64,000 bases of DNA from Quadrisphaera setariae (GTDB lineage Bacteria; Actinomycetota; Actinomycetes; Actinomycetales; Quadrisphaeraceae), in contig NZ_VKAC01000015.1 of NCBI RefSeq assembly GCF_008041935.1, positions 50,690-114,689 on the forward strand, read 5' to 3'. Position 1 is the stretch's first letter. Each line of letters starts with the position of its first letter. A program made the translations under genes and the position numbers. Shown here piece after piece: positions 1 through 7,622 of the stretch. Below the pieces are notes generated by a model, which saw nothing but the letters and a program-made list of their open reading frames with translations, was not told the origin of the DNA and searched no databases.

Positions 1-303
1 GCGGCGGCGCCGCTGCGCGAGCTCGGCACCGACCCGGTGAGCGGCTCCCCGGTGGTGGTGAAGGAGGGGCGGTTCGGTCCCTACGTCACCGACGGCACCA
101 CCAACGCCACGCTGCGCACCGCCGACACGGTCGAGGCCGTGACCCTGGAGCGCGCCGCGGAGCTGCTGGCCGAGAAGCGCGCCAAGGGACCGGCCAAGGG
201 CACCAAGGGCGGGGCGAAGACGGGGGCCAGGGCGGGCGCGAAGACCGCGACCAAGCGGGCCCCGCGCGCGAGCACCACCCGGTCGACGCCGGCCGGGGGC
301 TGA
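1..303 (+). CDS. topA: DNA topoisomerase I, C-terminal fragment
   Basis: Open from the first base of the window, so only the last 100 codons of a type IA topoisomerase are visible. Topoisomerase I relaxes negatively supercoiled DNA through a 5'-phosphotyrosine intermediate; the catalytic part lies outside the window. The visible part has the motif EGRFGPYVTDG, typical of the repeated C-terminal domains of actinobacterial TopA, then the ELLAEKRAKGP segment, and ends in a Lys/Ala/Thr/Arg-rich basic tail that is common in actinobacterial TopA and probably binds DNA. The following tmk and holB genes also fit the usual actinobacterial neighbourhood of topA. The family assignment is firm. Confidence 0.93.
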   Translation, partial: AAAPLRELGTDPVSGSPVVVKEGRFGPYVTDGTTNATLRTADTVEAVTLERAAELLAEKRAKGPAKGTKGGAKTGARAGAKTATKRAPRASTTRSTPAGG

Positions 304-379
304 CGGGCTCGCGCGGCCGGGACAGGGGCTCGACCGTGAGGCGCACCGCGCCCGCCCGCACGCACCACCCGTTCGGCCC

Positions 380-406
380 CCATCCGAGGGGCGAGCAGCG
401 ACGAAC
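380..406 (+). promoter_or_regulatory. SigK-type autoregulatory promoter (putative)
   Basis: CCATCC at 380-385 and ACGAAC at 401-406, 15 nt apart. This resembles the CCATCC / CCGAAT pattern I recall for mycobacterial SigK promoters. It lies 28 nt before the sigK start codon, with a GGAGGA ribosome site (421-426) between. Autoregulation of sigK is known in mycobacteria; here it is inferred from sequence only. Confidence 0.45.
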
Positions 407-433
407 TGCTGCCAGGAGCACGGAGGAGGACCC

Positions 434-1081
434 GTGGGCCAGGAAGGGGTGAGTCGTGCCGGAGCAGGCGCAGGGCGCGGCGGTGACCCGCTGGCCGCGG
501 CGATGGCCCGGGTGGCCGGGGGAGACCGGGACGCGTTCGCCGAGGTCTACGACGCCGTGGCGCCGAAGGTGCTCGGCGTGACGCGCGCCGTGCTGCGCAA
601 CCCGTCCCAGGCGGAGGAGGTGGCGCAGGAGGTGATGGTCGAGCTGTGGCGCCAGGCCGCGCGCTTCGACCCCGAGGCGGGTTCGGTCGGCGCCTGGGCG
701 GCCACCATCGCCCACCGGCGCGCCGTCGACCGCGTGCGCTCCGTGCGGTCACGCGAGGACCGCGAGGACCGGGTGGCCGCCGGCGAGAACCGCACCGCCT
801 ACGACGACGTCTCCGAGCAGGTGCTGCAGCACGAGGACGAGACCCGCGTGCGGGCGGCGCTGGGCGGCTTGACGGACCTGCAGCGCGAGGCCGTGGTGCT
901 CGCCTACTGGGGCGGGCGCACCTCCACGGAGATCTCCCAGCGCCTGGGCGTCCCGGTGCCCACCGTCAAGACGCGCCTGCGCGACGGGCTGACCCGGCTG
1001 CGCACCGAGATGACGCGCTCCGAGCCCGGAGCGGCACCCGCGGCGCGGACCGCCGGCTCGACGGTGAGGAGGACGACGTGA
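434..1081 (+). CDS. sigK: ECF RNA polymerase sigma factor SigK
   Basis: 215 residues. Sigma-70 region 2 lies at about residues 35-105 (DAFAEVYDAVAPKVLGVTRA, then the QAEEVAQEVMVELW core-binding helix). Region 4 lies at about 140-195 (LTDLQREAVVLAYWGGRTST followed by a helix-turn-helix). There is no extra C-terminal domain. The GTG start has GGAGGA eight bases upstream. The next gene is an RskA-type anti-sigma factor that overlaps the stop by four bases (GTGA), the standard sigK-rskA arrangement. SigK directs RNA polymerase to a small regulon, often for redox or envelope proteins, once RskA is proteolysed. A SigK-like promoter precedes the gene, which suggests positive autoregulation. The SigK subgroup is inferred from the partner gene and the promoter. 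Confidence 0.9.
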   Translation: MGQEGVSRAGAGAGRGGDPLAAAMARVAGGDRDAFAEVYDAVAPKVLGVTRAVLRNPSQAEEVAQEVMVELWRQAARFDPEAGSVGAWAATIAHRRAVDRVRSVRSREDREDRVAAGENRTAYDDVSEQVLQHEDETRVRAALGGLTDLQREAVVLAYWGGRTSTEISQRLGVPVPTVKTRLRDGLTRLRTEMTRSEPGAAPAARTAGSTVRRTT

Positions 1082-1917
1082 GCGAGCACGACCTGACCGC
1101 CGCCTACGCCGTCGACGCCCTCACCGGCGCCGAGGCGCGCGAGGCCGAGGCGCACCTCGCCGGCTGCGCGGCCTGCCGCGCCGAGCTGGCCGAGCTGCGC
1201 GAGGCCCTGGCCGACCTCACCGCCCCGGTGGAGCCCTCCGCCGCGCTGCGCGCCTCCGTGCTCGCGGCGCTGGACGACGTCGAGCAGCTGCCGCCCGCTC
1301 CGCCGTCGACCGCGGCAGCGCGGCCGGCCGCTGCGGCGACGACCACGCCCCCGTCCACCGCCGCTGTGGCGGAGGCGGCCCCGGAGCCCTCCGCCGAGGG
1401 CGGGGACGAGCTGGCGCTGCGGCGCGCCCGCCGGCGCTCCCGCAGCAGCCGCTGGCTGCCCGCGGTGGCCGCCGCTGCCGCCGCCGTCCTCGTGGCCGCC
1501 GCCGCTCTTGGCGGGTGGACCGCGCTGCGCTGGCGCGCCGACGCCGAGCGCGCCCAGCAGACGGCCTACGCCGTCGCGAAGATCGCCGCTGCCCCCGACG
1601 CCGTCACCGTGGCGGCGCAGGACGGCGGCGACGGATGGGGCTCCACCCGCGTGGTCGCCTCGGCGTCCCTGGGTGAGGCGGTGCTCGTGCCCACGGGCGT
1701 CGAGCAGGCGCCCCGCGGCCGCACCTGGCAGCTGTGGTGGGTCACCGGGGACCAGGCCCCCCGCTCCGCCGGCACCGTCTCGGACCCTGCGGACGCTCCT
1801 GAGGTGCTCCAGGGCGCCGCTGAGGGCGCCACCGCGGTGGCCGTGACGCTCGAGCCCGCCGGTGGCAGCACCGCCCCGACGAGCACCCCGGTGGCCGTCT
1901 ACCCGCTCGCGGCGTGA
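1078..1917 (+). CDS. rskA: Anti-sigma-K factor RskA
   Basis: 279 residues, start GTG overlapping the sigK stop. The cytoplasmic N-terminus carries an H-x3-C-x2-C zinc anti-sigma motif (His26, Cys30, Cys33). A Pro/Ala/Thr-rich linker (about 70-105) and an Arg-rich stop (about 115-125) precede one transmembrane helix (about 126-147). The external C-terminal domain has the RskA signature WQLWWVTGDQ. By family knowledge the N-terminal domain holds SigK inactive at the membrane and regulated proteolysis releases it. The overlap implies translational coupling and 1:1 synthesis with SigK. No defect is visible. Confidence 0.9.
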   Translation: MSEHDLTAAYAVDALTGAEAREAEAHLAGCAACRAELAELREALADLTAPVEPSAALRASVLAALDDVEQLPPAPPSTAAARPAAAATTTPPSTAAVAEAAPEPSAEGGDELALRRARRRSRSSRWLPAVAAAAAAVLVAAAALGGWTALRWRADAERAQQTAYAVAKIAAAPDAVTVAAQDGGDGWGSTRVVASASLGEAVLVPTGVEQAPRGRTWQLWWVTGDQAPRSAGTVSDPADAPEVLQGAAEGATAVAVTLEPAGGSTAPTSTPVAVYPLAA

Positions 1918-1989
1918 CCCCGCGCGGACCTCGGCGCACCACTGCTCCGGGTGGCTGTGCACGGACCGTCCGCGGTCAGCAGCCGCGGT

Positions 1990-1995
1990 TACATT
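1990..1995 (+). promoter_or_regulatory. -10 box of leaderless promoter, tmk
   Basis: TACATT ends six bases before the GTG at 2002. The spacing puts the transcript start at or next to that codon, which is why 2002 is preferred over the in-frame GTG at 1951. Confidence 0.45.
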
Positions 1996-2001
1996 GACCC
2001 G

Positions 2002-4221
2002 GTGACGAGCGCTGCGGTGCCGGGCGGCGCCGCCGCGACGGCCGGGACGACGACGGAGGACCACGGGGTGCGCGCGGTGCTGCGCATCCGGTCCTTCCGC
2101 CAGCTGTGGTGGTGCCTGGGCCTGTCCAGCCTGGGTGACTGGCTGGGCCTGCTCGCCACCACCGCGCTCGCGGTGAGCCTGTCCGGTGGCGCCCGGGACG
2201 CCTACGCCGCCGCCAACCTCGCCGTCGCCGGCGTCCTCGTGCTGCGCCTGGCGCCCGCCGTGGTCTTCGGCCCCCTGGCCGGCGTCGTCGCCGACCGCTG
2301 GGACCGCAAGACGACCATGGTCGTCGGCGACGTGCTGCGCGGCCTGCTCTTCGCCAGCATCCCGCTCGTCGGCACCCTGTGGTGGCTGCTCGTCGCGACG
2401 GTGCTCATCGAGGTGGTGGGGCTGTTCTGGACCCCCGCCAAGGACGCCACCGTCCCCAACATCGTCCCGCGGCCCTCGCTGGAGGCCGCCAACCAGCTGA
2501 CGCTGGTGGTCACCTACGGCACGGCCCCGGTCGCGGCGCTGCTGTTCAGCGGCCTCTCCCTGCTCAACCCGGTGCTGCCCAGCGCCCTCGACGGGGTGGC
2601 CGTCTCCCTGTACCTCAACGCGGCCAGCTACCTCGTGGCCGCCCTGGTGGTGGCCCGCCTGGTGCTGCCGTCGCGCAGGACCGACGAGGACGGCACCGCG
2701 CCGGTGCCCGAGGGCGTGGGCCGCAGCATCGTCGAGGGCTGGCGCTACGTCTGGTCGACGCCGCTCGTGCGCGGCCTGGTGGTCGGGATGCTGGGCGCCT
2801 TCGCGGCGGGCGGCTTCGTCATCGGCGTCGCCCGGACCTTCGTGGAGGACCTCGACGCCGGCGACCCCGGCTACGGCGTGCTCTTCGCCGCGGTCTTCAC
2901 GGGCCTGGCGCTCGGCATGTGGTCGGGGCCGCGGGTGCTGGCCGCGCTGCCGCGCTGGCGGCTCTTCGCGCTGTCCCTCGTCACCGCGGGCGTGGTGCTG
3001 TTCCCCCTGGCGCTGGTCCCCAACATCGTCATCGTCGCGGCCCTGTCGCTGGCGGTCGGCGCCTGCGGCGGCGTCGCCTGGGTGACCGGGTACACGCTGC
3101 TCGGGCTCGAGGTGGCCGACGAGGTGCGCGGGCGCACCTTCGCCTTCGTCCAGTCCTCCGCGCGCATCGTGCTGGTGGGCGTGCTGGCCCTGGCGCCGGC
3201 GCTGGCGGCGCTGTTCGGCACGCACCGCATCCAGGTCACCGACACCGCGGGCGTGACCTACAACGGCGCCGCGCTGACGCTGCTGGTGGCGGCGGTGCTG
3301 GCCACCGGCATCGGCCTGGCGGCCTACCGCACCCTCGACGACGGCCAGTCCGGCCCGCTGCGCGCGGACCTGGCCCGCGCCTGGCGCCTGCGCAGCACCG
3401 CGCGGCCCGAGCGCCGCCGCAGCGGCCCCGGCTTCTTCATCTCGCTGGAGGGCGGTGACGGGGCCGGCAAGAGCACCCAGGCCCGGCTGCTGGCCGCCTG
3501 GCTGCGCGAGCGCGGCCACGAGGTGGTCCTCACCCGCGAGCCCGGAGCCACCGAGCTGGGCCTCGGCATCCGGCAGCTGCTGCTCCACGGCGGCCACGTC
3601 TCCCCGCGCGCCGAGGCCCTCCTGTACGCCGCGGACCGGGCGCACCACGTCGCCGAGCTGGTGCGCCCGGCGCTGGCGCGCGGCGCGGTGGTGGTCACCG
3701 ACCGCTACCTCGACTCCTCCGTCGCCTACCAGGGCGCCGGCCGGGCGCTGGAGGCCGACGAGGTCGCCTCGCTCTCGCTGTGGGGCACCGAGGACCTCCT
3801 GCCCGACGCCACCGTGCTGCTCGACCTGGCCCCCGAGGCCGCCCGCGCCCGCCTCGGGGAGCAGCTGGACCGGCTCGAGCGCGAGCCCGAGGCGTTCCAC
3901 GAGGCCGTGCGCGAGCGCTTCCGGCAGCTGGCGCGCCGCAACCGGAGCCGCTTCCACGTGGTCGACGCGGGCGCAGCGGCCGAGGAGGTGGCGCGGGAGG
4001 TGCGCGAGCGCCTGGAGCCGCTGCTCCCCCCGCCGCCGCACCTCGACCGCCGCGCGCGGCCACCGGCACCCGAGCAGGACGCCGAGCAGCACGCCGGGCA
4101 CGGGTCCGAGCACCGCACCGAGCGGCTGGACGAGCAGCCGGTCGAGCAGCCGCGTGCGGTCTCGCCGACCGGCCCCGGCCGCGACGTCGACCCCGCCGAC
4201 GCCTGGGACGCCGGCCGGTGA
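2002..4221 (+). CDS. tmk: MFS transporter-thymidylate kinase fusion
   Basis: 739 residues in two parts. Residues about 20-460 are a major facilitator domain of roughly twelve membrane helices, starting FRQLWWCLGLSSLGDW and with the loop motif VADRWDRKTT between helices 2 and 3. Residues about 475-690 are a complete dTMP kinase: P-loop GGDGAGKST at 484-492, TREPGATELG, and the VTDRYLDSSVAYQG segment. The enzyme phosphorylates dTMP to dTDP for DNA synthesis. The last 50 residues are a Glu/Gln/His-rich tail of no known role. The substrate of the transporter half cannot be read from sequence. This fusion is known in other actinobacteria. It overlaps holB by four bases, so two replication functions are coupled. 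An upstream GTG at 1951 would add 17 residues but lies before the -10 box. Confidence 0.92.
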   Translation: MTSAAVPGGAAATAGTTTEDHGVRAVLRIRSFRQLWWCLGLSSLGDWLGLLATTALAVSLSGGARDAYAAANLAVAGVLVLRLAPAVVFGPLAGVVADRWDRKTTMVVGDVLRGLLFASIPLVGTLWWLLVATVLIEVVGLFWTPAKDATVPNIVPRPSLEAANQLTLVVTYGTAPVAALLFSGLSLLNPVLPSALDGVAVSLYLNAASYLVAALVVARLVLPSRRTDEDGTAPVPEGVGRSIVEGWRYVWSTPLVRGLVVGMLGAFAAGGFVIGVARTFVEDLDAGDPGYGVLFAAVFTGLALGMWSGPRVLAALPRWRLFALSLVTAGVVLFPLALVPNIVIVAALSLAVGACGGVAWVTGYTLLGLEVADEVRGRTFAFVQSSARIVLVGVLALAPALAALFGTHRIQVTDTAGVTYNGAALTLLVAAVLATGIGLAAYRTLDDGQSGPLRADLARAWRLRSTARPERRRSGPGFFISLEGGDGAGKSTQARLLAAWLRERGHEVVLTREPGATELGLGIRQLLLHGGHVSPRAEALLYAADRAHHVAELVRPALARGAVVVTDRYLDSSVAYQGAGRALEADEVASLSLWGTEDLLPDATVLLDLAPEAARARLGEQLDRLEREPEAFHEAVRERFRQLARRNRSRFHVVDAGAAAEEVAREVRERLEPLLPPPPHLDRRARPPAPEQDAEQHAGHGSEHRTERLDEQPVEQPRAVSPTGPGRDVDPADAWDAGR

Positions 4222-5363
4222 GCGTCTGGGAGGACGTCGCGGGGCAGCCGGAGGTGGTCACCCAGCTGCGCGGGGCCGTCACCACGCCCTCGGCCATGAC
4301 CCACGCCTGGCTGTTCACCGGGCCGCCGGGCTCGGGCCGCTCCACGGCGGCACGGGCCTTCGCCGCCGCCCTCCAGTGCGACCGCGAGGACCTCGCCGAC
4401 CGCGGCTGCGGCACCTGCCACGCGTGCCGCACGGTGCTGGCCGGCACCCACGCCGACGTGCAGGTGGTGGCCACCGAGAAGCTCAGCATCGGGGTGGACG
4501 ACGTGCGCGCGCTCGTGCAGCGCGCCGCCCGCGCCCCTTCGTCCGGCCGCTGGAGGGTGGTGCTCGTGGAGGACGCCGACAGGTTCACCGAGCACAGCGC
4601 CAACACGCTGCTCAAGTCGATCGAAGAGCCCCCGCCGCGCACGGTGTGGCTGCTGTGCGCTCCCAGCCCCGAGGACATGGTGACCACCATCCAGTCGCGC
4701 TGCCGCCCGGTGCGGCTGCGGGTGCCCCCTCCCGACGACGTCGCCGCCCTGCTGGTGCGCCGCGACGGGATCGACCCGACGATGGCGGCCTACGCCGCTC
4801 GTGCGGCGCAGAGCCACGTCGGGCTGGCCCGGCGCCTGGCGCGCGACGAGGGGGCCAGGCTGCGGCGCCGGCAGGTGCTGCAGCTGGCGTTCGAGGTGAC
4901 GGGCGTGGGGGAGGCCGTGGTGCGGGCAGGGGAGCTGGTGGACGTCGCCTCCGAGGAGGCGGCCGCGACGACGGCGGAGCGCGACGCCGCCGAGCGCGCG
5001 GAGCTGCTGCGCTCGCTGGGCGCCGAGGCCGCCGGATCGCTCCCGCCGGCCCTGCGCTCGCAGGTCAAGGCCCTCGAGGACGACCAGAAGAAGCGCGCCA
5101 CCCGCGCCCGCCGCGACGTGCTCGACCGGGCCCTGGTCGACCTCGCCTCCCTGTACCGGGACGTGCTGGTGGTGCAGCTGGGCGCCGGGGTGGACCTCGT
5201 CAACGCCGAGCTCGCCCGCGAGGTGGCGTCCCTGGCGCGCCGGGGCACCCCCGAGCAGACGCTGACCCGGCTCGACGCCGTCGCCACCGCCCGTCGCCGC
5301 ATCGCCGCGAGCGTCAGCCCGCTCCTGGCCGTCGAGGCCATGGCCCTCGCCCTGCGCCCGTGA
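4218..5363 (+). CDS. holB: DNA polymerase III delta' subunit
   Basis: 381 residues; GTG start overlaps the tmk stop (GTGA). The AAA+ clamp-loader fold is visible: N-terminal VWEDVAGQ, P-loop position GPPGSGRS at 35-42, a zinc-binding Cys set at 54, 64, 67 and 70, VEDADRFTEHSANTLLKSIE (Walker B and sensor area) and the SRC motif near residue 160. The usual P-loop Lys is Arg, in line with delta' being a poor or inactive ATPase. It works in the clamp loader that places the beta sliding clamp on DNA. The topA-tmk-holB order is common in actinobacteria. Downstream translation is coupled to the peptidase gene by another GTGA overlap. Confidence 0.93.
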   Translation: MSVWEDVAGQPEVVTQLRGAVTTPSAMTHAWLFTGPPGSGRSTAARAFAAALQCDREDLADRGCGTCHACRTVLAGTHADVQVVATEKLSIGVDDVRALVQRAARAPSSGRWRVVLVEDADRFTEHSANTLLKSIEEPPPRTVWLLCAPSPEDMVTTIQSRCRPVRLRVPPPDDVAALLVRRDGIDPTMAAYAARAAQSHVGLARRLARDEGARLRRRQVLQLAFEVTGVGEAVVRAGELVDVASEEAAATTAERDAAERAELLRSLGAEAAGSLPPALRSQVKALEDDQKKRATRARRDVLDRALVDLASLYRDVLVVQLGAGVDLVNAELAREVASLARRGTPEQTLTRLDAVATARRRIAASVSPLLAVEAMALALRP

Positions 5364-6955
5364 CCGCTGCGCCTCCCCCCGTCCCGGGCCGTCCCGGACG
5401 CCGCCTCCTCCGCGGCGCCGCCCTGCTGGCCGCCGCGGCCCTGGCGCTGACCGCGTGCAGCGGGACGCCGGAGCCGACCGGCGGCGCCCCCACCACGCTG
5501 CCCCCGACGCCGTCGACGACGGCGGTGCCCGGCGAGCAGGCCACGGACCCCGCCTACGCCCGCTACTACGACCAGCGGGTCGACTGGTCCGACTGCGGTG
5601 GCGGCCTGCAGTGCGCCACGGTCGAGGTCCCCGTCGACTGGTCCCAGCCCGACCGGGACCGGCTGGGGCTGGCGGTGGCCCGGCACCCCGCGACCGACCC
5701 CTCGCGGAAGGTCGGCTCGCTGCTGGTCAACCCCGGCGGGCCCGGGGCCTCCGGCGTGGCGTGGCTGCGCGGAGGCGTCCAGGCGGTGGTCAGCGACGCG
5801 GTCGAGCAGCGGTACGACGTGGTCGCCTTCGACCCGCGCGGCACCGGCTCCTCCCAGCCCGTCCAGTGCCTGTCCGACGCCGAGTTCGACGCCTACCGGG
5901 CGGACCCGGCCGACCCGACCACGCCGACCGGACTGGCGGAGGAGACCAGCGAGGCGGAGCAGTTCGCCCAGGGGTGCGAGGTGGACGCCGGGCTGCTGCT
6001 CGGGCACCTGGGCACCGCGGACGCCGTCCGCGACCTCGACGTGCTGCGGGCGGCCGTCGGCTCCGAGCGGCTCGACTACCTGGGCAAGAGCTACGGCACG
6101 CTGCTGGGCGCCGAGTACGCCGGGCGCTTCCCGCACCGGGTGGGGCGGCTCGTGCTCGACGGCGCGCTCGACCCGGCCTCCAGCGCCACCGACGTCGACC
6201 TCGTCCAGGCCGAGGGGCTGGAGCAGTCGTTGCGGGCCTACGCGCAGGCCTGCTCGCAGCGCTCCGGCTGCGACCTGGGGAGCACGGCGGACGCCGTGGT
6301 GCAGCAGGTGCGCGACGTGCTCACGGCCGCGCGCAAGGAGCCCCTGGGCACCTCGGACCCGCAGCGGCCGCTCACCGCACCGCTGGCGTTCCAGGGCGTC
6401 ATCGCCACCCTCTACGACTCGGGCACCTGGCCCCTGCTCGACAGGGCCGTCCGAGACGCCCGGGGCGGTGACGGCTCACGGCTCCTGCAGCTCGCCGACG
6501 CCTACGCGGGGCGCCAGCCGGACGGGACGTACAGCTCCAACATCCTCCAGGCCTTCACCGCGATCAGCTGCCTGGACCGCCCGGTGGACGCCAGTCCCGA
6601 GGGCATGGCCGCGGAGGCGGCCCAGCTCGAGCAGCGCTCGCCCACCTTCGGCCGCTCGCTGAGCTACGGGGCCCTGCAGTGCGGGGTGTGGCCGGTGCCG
6701 CCCACCCGCACGCCCGCCCCGGTGAAGGCCGAGGGCGCGGCGCCGGTCCTCGTCGTGGGCACCACGAACGACCCGGCCACGCCCTACGTGTGGGCGCAGT
6801 CGCTGGCCTCCCAGCTCTCCTCGGCGCGCCTGCTCACCTACCGGGGGGAGGGGCACACCGCCTACCGGAGGGGCTCGGCGTGCGTGGACGGCGCCGTGGA
6901 CGGCTACCTGCTCAGCGGTGTGCTGCCCGGCCAGGACGCCACCTGCGACAGCTGA
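5360..6955 (+). CDS. Secreted lipoprotein alpha/beta hydrolase, tripeptidyl aminopeptidase (Tap) family
   Basis: 531 residues. A lipoprotein signal peptide ends in the lipobox LTAC with Cys33, so the enzyme should be anchored outside the membrane. The fold has the oxyanion-region motif NPGGPGASG and the nucleophile elbow GKSYG (Ser244). The TAP-like C-terminal part supplies Asp471 (NDPATPY) and His499 (GEGHTAY), completing the triad. Relatives in Streptomyces (Tap/Slp) remove N-terminal tripeptides from secreted proteins; the true substrate here is unknown. The GTG start overlaps the holB stop, a position seen in other actinobacteria, although no replication role is implied. Confidence 0.88.
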   Translation: MTAAPPPVPGRPGRRLLRGAALLAAAALALTACSGTPEPTGGAPTTLPPTPSTTAVPGEQATDPAYARYYDQRVDWSDCGGGLQCATVEVPVDWSQPDRDRLGLAVARHPATDPSRKVGSLLVNPGGPGASGVAWLRGGVQAVVSDAVEQRYDVVAFDPRGTGSSQPVQCLSDAEFDAYRADPADPTTPTGLAEETSEAEQFAQGCEVDAGLLLGHLGTADAVRDLDVLRAAVGSERLDYLGKSYGTLLGAEYAGRFPHRVGRLVLDGALDPASSATDVDLVQAEGLEQSLRAYAQACSQRSGCDLGSTADAVVQQVRDVLTAARKEPLGTSDPQRPLTAPLAFQGVIATLYDSGTWPLLDRAVRDARGGDGSRLLQLADAYAGRQPDGTYSSNILQAFTAISCLDRPVDASPEGMAAEAAQLEQRSPTFGRSLSYGALQCGVWPVPPTRTPAPVKAEGAAPVLVVGTTNDPATPYVWAQSLASQLSSARLLTYRGEGHTAYRRGSACVDGAVDGYLLSGVLPGQDATCDS

Positions 6956-6995
6956 CCGGCTGACGGGGCCCCGTCGGGAGGAGCTCCCAGCGCTC

Positions 6996-7028
6996 GTCAG
7001 CGGCTGGTCAGCGGCTGGTCAGCGGTGG
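6996..7028. repeat. 11-bp tandem repeat, about three copies
   Basis: Two perfect copies of GTCAGCGGCTG (6996-7006, 7007-7017) are followed by a degenerate third. The array lies behind the Tap-like gene and covers the stop codon of the small gene on the minus strand. Slippage there could alter the C-terminus of that protein. Confidence 0.7.
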
Positions 7029-7327
7029 TCGGCCTCGAGGGCGCGCAGGCGCACCCGGTCCTGGAGGCTCAGCGTCGACTCGTCGACGGCGGTCAGCACC
7101 AGGGGCGCGGGCCGCAGCTCGACGAGCGCGTCCTGCGGGCGGGCCGACCGCGGGCCCCGACCGGCGGAGGTGAGGTCCACCACGGGGCTGGTGCGGGCGC
7201 GGCGGGCGTCCAGGTCCACGACGGCTGCTGCCGGCGGCGGCAGCACCACGGCCAGGCCGGCGGAGCGCGGACCGGTGGGCGGGCCGCTGCGGAGCCGGCT
7301 GGGAGCGGGGGTGACGTCGTCGTGCAT
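7019..7327 (-). CDS. Small hypothetical protein, Arg/Pro-rich
   Basis: 102 residues, ATG start, convergent with the Tap-like gene and divergent from tRNA-Thr. I do not recognise a family. Composition is Ala/Pro/Arg-rich with acidic patches (VVDLDARRAR, LTAVDESTLSLQDRVRLRAL), no membrane helix and no signal peptide. Third-position G+C looks coding, and the reading frame fills the space between its neighbours, but other frames here are also open, so the gene is only probable. The last codons fall in an 11-bp tandem repeat. Confidence 0.45.
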   Translation of the reverse strand: MHDDVTPAPSRLRSGPPTGPRSAGLAVVLPPPAAAVVDLDARRARTSPVVDLTSAGRGPRSARPQDALVELRPAPLVLTAVDESTLSLQDRVRLRALEADHR

Positions 7328-7432
7328 GCCAGGTCAACGGCGCGCCGACGCGCGGGCTTGAGCGGTTCGGCGTGTCCGGGCTGGCGCGCCGGGTATGGTG
7401 GACCCCGCTGCACAGCGTCCACCGCCGTGCAC

Positions 7433-7508
7433 GCCGCCTTAGCTCAGTCGGCAGAGCGATTCACTCGTAATGAATAGGTCCGGGGTTCGATTCCCCGAGG
7501 CGGCTCCA
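7433..7508 (+). tRNA. tRNA-Thr (anticodon CGT)
   Basis: Acceptor stem GCCGCCT (7433-7439) pairs with AGGCGGC (7498-7504). The D arm starts AGCTCAGTCGG; the anticodon stem is ATTCA/TGAAT with loop CTCGTAA, anticodon CGT, reading ACG threonine codons. The T arm contains GGTTCGATTCC. CCA is encoded (7506-7508). A TATGGT box at 7394-7399 is a plausible -10. A strong hairpin terminator follows immediately. Confidence 0.97.
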
Positions 7509-7509
7509 C

Positions 7510-7543
7510 GAAGCCCCCGCACCGGTCCCGGTGCGGGGGCTTC
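7510..7543 (+). terminator. Hairpin terminator of tRNA-Thr
   Basis: Perfect 15-bp stem (7510-7524 with 7529-7543), four-base loop GTCC, followed by TCG. It starts two bases after the encoded CCA. There is no long T run, as is usual in high-GC actinobacteria. Confidence 0.9.
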
Positions 7544-7610
7544 CTCGTCCCTGCGGTCCCCTCGCCGGCCGGATCTCGCACCGTGCCCACCGCAGCGTCG
7601 TGGACGGGCC

Positions 7611-7616
7611 TAGCCT
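7611..7616 (+). promoter_or_regulatory. -10 box of leaderless promoter, gntR
   Basis: TAGCCT ends six bases before the GTG start at 7623, with no Shine-Dalgarno sequence. Leaderless transcription is inferred. Confidence 0.5.
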
Positions 7617-7622
7617 CCGCCG

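Noticed and set aside
904..4113. A 1069-codon open frame on the minus strand opposite rskA, tmk and holB
   Set aside because: It is antisense to three well-recognised genes, its protein is His/Gln/Arg-rich low complexity with no domain, and high G+C content keeps such frames open by chance.
4322..4345. P-loop Lys to Arg change in holB as a sign of gene decay
   Set aside because: Delta' subunits commonly lack a working P-loop, and all other features are intact.
7433..7508. tRNA-Thr as a phage integration site
   Set aside because: No integrase gene and no duplicated 3' tRNA end are visible nearby; the gene is followed by its terminator and a regular operon.
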